Of a stretch of DNA of 10,127 nucleotides, positions 7,051 through 10,127 are shown piece by piece (position 1 is the first letter of the stretch; each line of letters begins with the position of its first letter). The translations under genes and the position numbers were made by a program. Origin of the DNA: Candidatus Dadabacteria bacterium (GTDB lineage Bacteria > J088); the NCBI GenBank assembly GCA_003695505.1, contig RFIY01000014.1, forward strand, positions 1 to 10,127, read 5' to 3'. The notes under the pieces were generated by a model. The model was given only the letters and a program-made list of their open reading frames with translations, was not told where the DNA came from and did no database searches.

Positions 7051-8085
7051 TCATGCCGTCTCGGCGACCTCCGCCAGCGGTTCAGCCGGAATCAGCCCGG
7101 CGTGTTCGCGAATCTTTCGGTCCAGGTCCTGCAAGACTTCGGGGTGTTCTTCGAGCCAGACGACGACATTGTCGCGGCCCTGGCCCAGGCGCTCGCCGTT
7201 GTAGCTGTACCAGCTCCCCGACTTCTCGACGAGATCCATCTCGGCCGCCAGGTCGAGCACATCGCCGGCGTAGTTGACGCCTTTGCCATAGGTGATGTCG
7301 AACTCGCACTGCCGGAACGGCGGCGCGACCTTGTTTTTGACGACCTTGACACGGGTCCGGTTGCCGACGACCTCGTCGCCCTTCTTGATCGCGCCGATGC
7401 GCCGGATGTCGAGGCGGACGCTGCTGTAAAACTTGAGCGCATTCCCGCCGGTCGTCGTTTCGGGGCTGCCGAACATCACGCCGATCTTCATGCGGATCTG
7501 ATTGATGAAGATGATCGTCGCACCGGTCTTGGACACGGCCGCTGTCAGCTTGCGGAGCGCCTGGCTCATCAGCCGCGCCTGCAGACCGACATGCGAGTCA
7601 CCCATCTCGCCCTCGATTTCGGCGCGCGGCGTCAGCGCCGCGACCGAATCGATCACGACCAGGTCGATCACCTCACTACGCACGAGATGCTCGGTGATCT
7701 CGAGCGCTTCCTCGCCGGTGTTCGGCTGGCTGACGATCAGGTCTTCGGTATTGACGCCGAGCTTGCGGGCATAGGTCACATCCAGCGCGTGTTCGGCGTC
7801 GACAAAGGCGGCCACGCCCCCGTCGCGCTGCACCGAGGCGACCGCCTGCAATGCCAGCGTCGTCTTGCCGCTCGACTCGGGCCCATAGATTTCGATGACA
7901 CGTCCGCGCGGGAAACCGCCGACGCCAAGCGCGATGTCGAGCGACAGGCTGCCCGTCGAAATCGTCGGAACGGCCTCGGCCTCGACGTCACCGAGACGCA
8001 TGATCGCACCCTTGCCGAACTGTTTTTCGATCGCCGCGAGTGTCTGATCGATTGCCTTCTTCTTGCTTGCATCCATGGTCGCCAT
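7051..8085 (-). CDS. recA: Recombinase RecA
   Basis: RecA polymerises on single-stranded DNA, catalyses homologous pairing and strand exchange, and triggers LexA self-cleavage. The 344-residue protein is full length. The N-terminal helix and [12 protein letters not shown] (21-32) are followed by Walker [10 protein letters not shown] (68-76) and Walker [11 protein letters not shown] (142-151). The L2 DNA-binding loop region is [22 protein letters not shown] (193-214), with Q195 at the ATP-sensing position. The RecA signature [11 protein letters not shown] (216-226) and the C-terminal domain come next. The tail is short and only mildly acidic. Two in-frame starts are possible (8085 and 8076); I chose 8085 because AGGA lies six bases upstream and AAGGAG a little further. 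A TAAAAT hexamer 43 bases upstream is the likely -10. No recX follows; pilT does. Confidence 0.99.
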   Translation of the reverse strand: MATMDASKKKAIDQTLAAIEKQFGKGAIMRLGDVEAEAVPTISTGSLSLDIALGVGGFPRGRVIEIYGPESSGKTTLALQAVASVQRDGGVAAFVDAEHALDVTYARKLGVNTEDLIVSQPNTGEEALEITEHLVRSEVIDLVVIDSVAALTPRAEIEGEMGDSHVGLQARLMSQALRKLTAAVSKTGATIIFINQIRMKIGVMFGSPETTTGGNALKFYSSVRLDIRRIGAIKKGDEVVGNRTRVKVVKNKVAPPFRQCEFDITYGKGVNYAGDVLDLAAEMDLVEKSGSWYSYNGERLGQGRDNVVVWLEEHPEVLQDLDRKIREHAGLIPAEPLAEVAETA

Positions 8086-8127
8086 GCCCGTTCCTGCTCC
8101 TTCTTCTCCGGGTCCCGCTCGCGTGTT

Positions 8128-8150
8128 ATTTTAGCAGGTTGAACGGACGT
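8128..8150 (-). promoter_or_regulatory. recA promoter -10 with possible LexA half-site
   Basis: On the minus strand TAAAAT (8133-8128) is a 5/6 match to the -10 consensus and would give a leader of about 35 bases before recA. No good -35 hexamer is found 16-18 bases upstream. Directly upstream, in the spacer, the minus strand reads ACGTCCGTTCAAC (8150-8138). From memory, this fits the right-hand part of the Myxococcus xanthus-type SOS box (ending in GTTCAGS), while the left half does not match. It could be a diverged LexA site, but the evidence is partial. No GAAC-N4-GTTC or CTGT-N8-ACAG box is present. Confidence 0.45.
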
Positions 8151-8171
8151 CGCCGCGCCATCGATTCACCG

Positions 8172-8768
8172 CTACTCCGCACGGCAAAGCACGAACCAGT
8201 TGGGCAGCCATTCGCCGGCGCGCGAGGCCCGCCCGATCGTCACATGCGTGCTGACACGTCGCATGTAATCGCGCGTCCCGTTGTAGATCCAGCGGCTCAG
8301 CCGCCTGTTGTTGGGAATATAACGCGGCCATTCGGGCACCTTGCCCTCGGGCTCCAGCGTGTAGTCGATCACGACACCCGCGTCATCCAGCTCCTCGGCC
8401 GTCGTCTCGCGGGCCACGAAATAGCCGGGGCCGGTCAGCACGCGCAGTTTCTGCTCGTTGTAGCCCCAGAGCAGATTGTCGGCGACCTCGGGCTGCGCGC
8501 GACAGAAGCGCTTCTGGAAACGGCTGAACAGTGGCAGCGAATTGCGTCCCCAGTGGATGACCTCGGTCAGCGGCGGCACGCCGTCGGGCACGAAATCGGT
8601 CAGCGACAGGCGCGGCGCATCTGCGGCCGCTTCCCAAAGCTGTTGCTGCATCTTTGCATTGATCGACACCGCGGCGTCGATGCGTGACTGCGGCGGCAAC
8701 TGGTCGAGCCAGGCCGACAGGCCGTTCAGATCGCAGCGATCCTCTTGCAGAAAATCCTGTAGGGACAT
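8172..8768 (-). CDS. Uncharacterised protein, possibly a conserved family
   Basis: I do not recognise a named family for this 198-residue protein. It has no signal peptide or membrane segment, so it is probably cytoplasmic. It looks like a compact single domain rich in aromatic residues and arginine. Likely conserved segments, judged by density of Gly, Pro, Trp, Tyr and charged residues, are TDFVPDGVPPLTEVIHWGRNS (57-77), RFQKRFCR (83-90), LWGYNEQKLRVLTGPGYFVAR (100-120), VVIDYTLEP (132-140) and the C-terminal YMRRVSTHVTIGRASRAGEW to the end FVLCR. I have a vague memory of similar proteins in planctomycetes and myxobacteria, but cannot verify it. The ATG at 8768 has AAGGAG eight bases upstream; a longer reading from 9095 has no such site and runs through the intergenic repeats. 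The stop is 86 bases before recA, and it points the same way. Confidence 0.85.
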   Translation of the reverse strand: MSLQDFLQEDRCDLNGLSAWLDQLPPQSRIDAAVSINAKMQQQLWEAAADAPRLSLTDFVPDGVPPLTEVIHWGRNSLPLFSRFQKRFCRAQPEVADNLLWGYNEQKLRVLTGPGYFVARETTAEELDDAGVVIDYTLEPEGKVPEWPRYIPNNRRLSRWIYNGTRDYMRRVSTHVTIGRASRAGEWLPNWFVLCRAE

Positions 8769-8806
8769 ATGAGGGACTCCTTGAATATCGGGCGTTGTCT
8801 CATCAT

Positions 8807-8839
8807 CCGTGCGCGACGGCGAACCGGCGCAGCGCACGG
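8807..8839. repeat. Inverted repeat with 8-bp arms upstream of the 8172-8768 gene
   Basis: CCGTGCGC (8807-8814) and GCGCACGG (8832-8839) are perfect reverse complements separated by 17 bases. Inside, CGG-cgaa-CCG (8817-8826) can form a smaller stem. On the minus strand it would lie about 40-70 bases before the start codon of the unknown gene, possibly in its 5' leader. On the plus strand GCTTTC follows, too weak a T-run for a terminator, and no plus-strand gene precedes it. Confidence 0.45.
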
Positions 8840-8879
8840 GCTTTCCCCCACAGGGTAGCAGCACGCCGCGCCGCGTGAT

Positions 8880-8915
8880 CGCAACCGCTGAACCGCAGCA
8901 GAACAGCCGGTTGCG
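8880..8915. repeat. Inverted repeat with 11-bp arms overlapping the -35 of the CBS gene promoter
   Basis: CGCAACCGCTG (8880-8890) pairs with CAG-c-CGGTTGCG (8904-8915) over 11 base pairs with one bulged C and a 13-base loop. The right arm contains the TTGCGG -35 hexamer of the plus-strand promoter. It could be an operator covering the promoter or a hairpin in a minus-strand transcript. Confidence 0.45.
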
Positions 8916-8939
8916 GTCGGCGCGCCAAAGCGGTAGAAT
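8911..8939 (+). promoter_or_regulatory. Sigma70-type promoter for the CBS-domain gene
   Basis: TTGCGG (8911-8916) and TAGAAT (8934-8939) are separated by exactly 17 bases. The -10 matches the consensus at 5 of 6 positions and the -35 at 3 of 6, including the TTG core. It lies in a divergent intergenic region and points at the CBS-domain gene. Transcription would start near 8946, leaving an unusually long leader of about 197 bases that holds a palindrome and a small ORF. Confidence 0.6.
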
Positions 8940-8947
8940 TAAGCCCC

Positions 8948-8977
8948 GCCCGATATGAATGTCATTCAGGTGCGGGC
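8948..8977 (+). promoter_or_regulatory. Palindrome/stem-loop at the predicted transcript 5' end
   Basis: TGAATG-T-CATTCA (8956-8968) is a perfect 13-base palindrome. It is flanked by GCCCG (8948-8952) and CGGGC (8973-8977), which are also complementary. In RNA this could fold as a two-part stem at the very 5' end of the leader; in DNA it is a candidate repressor operator a few bases downstream of the predicted start point. Its position right behind the -10 element fits steric repression. Confidence 0.45.
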
Positions 8978-8981
8978 GACC

Positions 8982-9138
8982 CAGGGAGGTGCCATGCCCG
9001 GAGTGGCCGCAACATCGCCGCCAGAAACGATCCCGGGCATGCCTGTACACACGACAACCCACTCCCACCCCCCGTAGCACCACCGCCGTGTCCACGACGC
9101 AGATCCGTTTTTCTGTTCACGTAACCACAGGGAGGTGC
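8982..9138 (+). repeat. Duplicated 11-base ribosome-binding segment
   Basis: CAGGGAGGTGC occurs at 8982-8992 and again at 9128-9138. Each copy stands just before a start codon: an ATG at 8994 (4 bases after GGAGG) and the GTG of the CBS gene at 9143 (7 bases after GGAGG). The flanking bases differ. Confidence 0.6.
8994..9077 (+). CDS. Possible 27-residue leader peptide
   Basis: An ATG with a strong GGGAGGT site upstream opens a 27-codon reading frame ending in TAG, inside the leader of the CBS-domain gene. The product is MPGVAATSPPETIPGMPVHT followed by TTHSHPP. It is rich in proline and threonine, with histidines clustered near the end, and has no hydrophobic segment. The frame differs from that of the CBS gene, which starts 65 bases later. 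A T5 run (9109-9113) lies between the two, preceded only by a weak hairpin. I infer a regulatory or coupling role at most; it may equally be an unused reading frame. Nothing shows that it is translated beyond the ribosome binding site. Confidence 0.35.
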   Translation: MPGVAATSPPETIPGMPVHTTTHSHPP

Positions 9139-9142
9139 ACAC

Positions 9143-9685
9143 GTGTCCATACCATTCGAAGATTTTCTCAGCGAAAACGAAGACGAGTACGACCGCTGGC
9201 TTCACCAGGCGGAATCTCGTTTTGACGACGATCTGTACGAAGCGCGCATTGCCGACGCCCCGTTCGCGGATCCATGGCTGATCCCCGCCGAGGCCACGGT
9301 CGCCGATGCAGTAAAAATGATGCAGAAGGTACGCAACGGCTATCTGCTCGTCGGCGACCTGAGCGATCTGCAGGGTGTCCTGAGTGAGCGCGACATCCTG
9401 CACAAGGCATTGGCGAGCGGCCGCGCGCTCGACGACCTGCGCGTCCGCGACCTGATGACCGCCAATCCGGAAACGATCGGGCTGCAGGATCGCATCGTCA
9501 CCGCAATCCGCAAGATGGCCGAGGGGCGTTTCCGTCGCCTGCCGATCATCGACGCGACCGGCACGGTCTGCGGCGTGCTGAGCGTGCGCAACGTACTGCG
9601 CTATCTCAGCGAATACTTCCAGGACGAGATCCTCAACGCGCCTCCGGAAGGCACGCGGATCCGCCCCGATCTGTATTCGGGGTAG
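9143..9685 (+). CDS. Stand-alone protein with tandem CBS domains
   Basis: The 180-residue product consists of an acidic N-terminal segment (1-35, including FLSENEDEYDRWL) and a CBS pair (Bateman module). CBS1 spans about residues 40-95 and CBS2 about 102-158. Each contains the typical strand-turn-helix with a phosphate/ribose-contacting S-x-x-D/N motif: SERD at 81-84 and SVRN at 147-150. Such modules usually bind AMP, ATP, SAM or related nucleotides and sense energy state. No attached enzyme or channel domain is present, so a partner protein must exist elsewhere or it acts as a small ligand sensor. The tail YFQDEILNAPPEG (158-170) resembles a conserved ending I associate with deltaproteobacterial CBS proteins. 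The start is GTG with GGAGG seven bases upstream. The 3' 53 bases are overlapped by the opposite-strand gene. Confidence 0.92.
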   Translation: MSIPFEDFLSENEDEYDRWLHQAESRFDDDLYEARIADAPFADPWLIPAEATVADAVKMMQKVRNGYLLVGDLSDLQGVLSERDILHKALASGRALDDLRVRDLMTANPETIGLQDRIVTAIRKMAEGRFRRLPIIDATGTVCGVLSVRNVLRYLSEYFQDEILNAPPEGTRIRPDLYSG

Positions 9686-10127
9686 GCGCCAGGTCGACCA
9701 GCTCGAAGGCCGCGCGTCGCGACGGTTCGGCGCAGCCGCGCCCGCCCTGGTCGGGCAGAGCCCGGCGCTGGGTCAACCGCCAGCGCAAATGCGCCAGTCC
9801 GGCCCCGAGCGCCAGTCCCGTCCCGGCACCGGCCCCGGTTCCCACCACGACCAGCAACGCACCGACAGCGTTCCGGGTCAGCGCCTTGTCGACACAGGCT
9901 TCGTCATCAACGGGGCAATCCCGTCTGGCACGCATCCTGTCCGAATAAATCCAGACCGCCGGCACGAAGGCGGCCAGTCCGCCGACGATCGCGCCGATCC
10001 GTGTACCTCGCTTCAGTACATCCTCGCGACCGGGCGTAGATCGCGCGTGCGTACCCGCCGGCACGCGGGACCGCAATGCCGCGGGCGCCCATTCGCCAAA
10101 CCCGACGTCCACCGTATACGCAGCGCC
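9633..10127 (-). CDS. Small membrane protein with glycine-rich helices (5' end outside window)
   Basis: The reading frame is open to the right edge, so the true start probably lies outside. A GTG at 10112 is possible but has no clear ribosome binding site. Of about 164 visible residues, two stretches look membrane-embedded: RIGAIVGGLAAFVPAVWIY and GALLVVVGTGAGAGTGLALG, both glycine- and alanine-rich as in glycine-zipper helices. Between them lies a short hydrophilic loop with two cysteines (DCPVDDEAC) that could form a disulfide if periplasmic. The C-terminal 55 or so residues are arginine- and proline-rich and look disordered. The layout is reminiscent of lipoprotein or envelope proteins ending in a two-helix glycine-zipper module, but I cannot name a family. 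Its last 53 bases overlap the end of the CBS gene on the other strand. Confidence 0.6.
   Translation of the reverse strand, partial: GAAYTVDVGFGEWAPAALRSRVPAGTHARSTPGREDVLKRGTRIGAIVGGLAAFVPAVWIYSDRMRARRDCPVDDEACVDKALTRNAVGALLVVVGTGAGAGTGLALGAGLAHLRWRLTQRRALPDQGGRGCAEPSRRAAFELVDLAPTPNTDRGGSACLPEAR

Noticed and set aside
8769-9095. N-terminal extension of the unknown minus-strand gene to a start at 9095 (307 residues)
   Set aside because: The extension runs through the promoter, palindromes and inverted repeats, reads as Arg/Gly/His-rich non-protein-like sequence, and the internal ATG at 8768 has a much better ribosome binding site.
9085-9113. Possible intrinsic attenuator (CGTGTCCACG followed later by TTTTT) in the CBS gene leader
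   Set aside because: The stem is at most three to four pairs with almost no loop and the T-run is 14 or more bases away, too weak to call a terminator.
1-10127. Search for mobile elements, CRISPR arrays, tRNA/rRNA genes, toxin-antitoxin or defence genes
   Set aside because: No transposase or integrase motifs, no regularly spaced repeats, no tRNA-like cloverleaf and no recognisable defence domains were seen on either strand; the window is mostly core housekeeping.

Overview
This is a housekeeping stretch of a GC-rich bacterial chromosome. The gene content points to one of the groups formerly placed in the Deltaproteobacteria (Myxococcota, Bradymonadota, Desulfobacterota or similar). The reasons are an ATP synthase cluster that begins with two different b-type subunits and runs b'-b-delta-alpha-gamma without atpB/atpE in front, a type IV pilus retraction ATPase directly behind recA, and strongly GC-biased codon usage. 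The assignment is an inference from gene order and protein character; no database search was possible.

Layout. Positions 1-3574 hold five overlapping minus-strand genes of the F1Fo ATP synthase: gamma (cut by the left window edge), alpha, delta, b and b'. All junctions overlap by 1-4 bases, so translation is probably coupled. A 386-base region without a convincing gene separates them from a minus-strand Nif3/DUF34 metal-binding protein (3961-4704). A divergent plus-strand atypical SDR, an NAD(P)-dependent epimerase-like protein, starts at 4757. The 52 bases between the two genes contain a perfect palindrome that reads as the same -10 hexamer on both strands. The SDR then converges on a minus-strand pair, pilT (5838-7028) and recA (7051-8085), only 22 bases apart and probably co-transcribed from a promoter just upstream of recA. 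Upstream of recA lies a conserved-looking gene of unknown function (8172-8768).

From 8769 to 9142 there is a 374-base divergent intergenic region. It contains two long inverted repeats, a good sigma70-type promoter, a perfect 13-base palindrome just after the predicted transcription start, and a 27-codon ORF with a strong Shine-Dalgarno sequence. The same 11 bases occur again as the ribosome binding site of the next gene, a stand-alone two-CBS-domain protein (9143-9685). The window ends inside a minus-strand gene for a small membrane protein that overlaps the CBS gene tail to tail.

How it fits together: the left part makes the stator and F1 parts of ATP synthase, the centre makes RecA and the pilus retraction motor (homologous recombination and twitching or DNA uptake), and the right part carries an adenine-nucleotide-sensor-like CBS protein with an elaborate leader. 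I see no insertion sequence, phage gene, CRISPR array, tRNA, rRNA or defence system. The most noteworthy items are regulatory: the symmetric divergent promoter with a leaderless start at 4745-4757, and the structured leader with a small ORF at 8911-9142.
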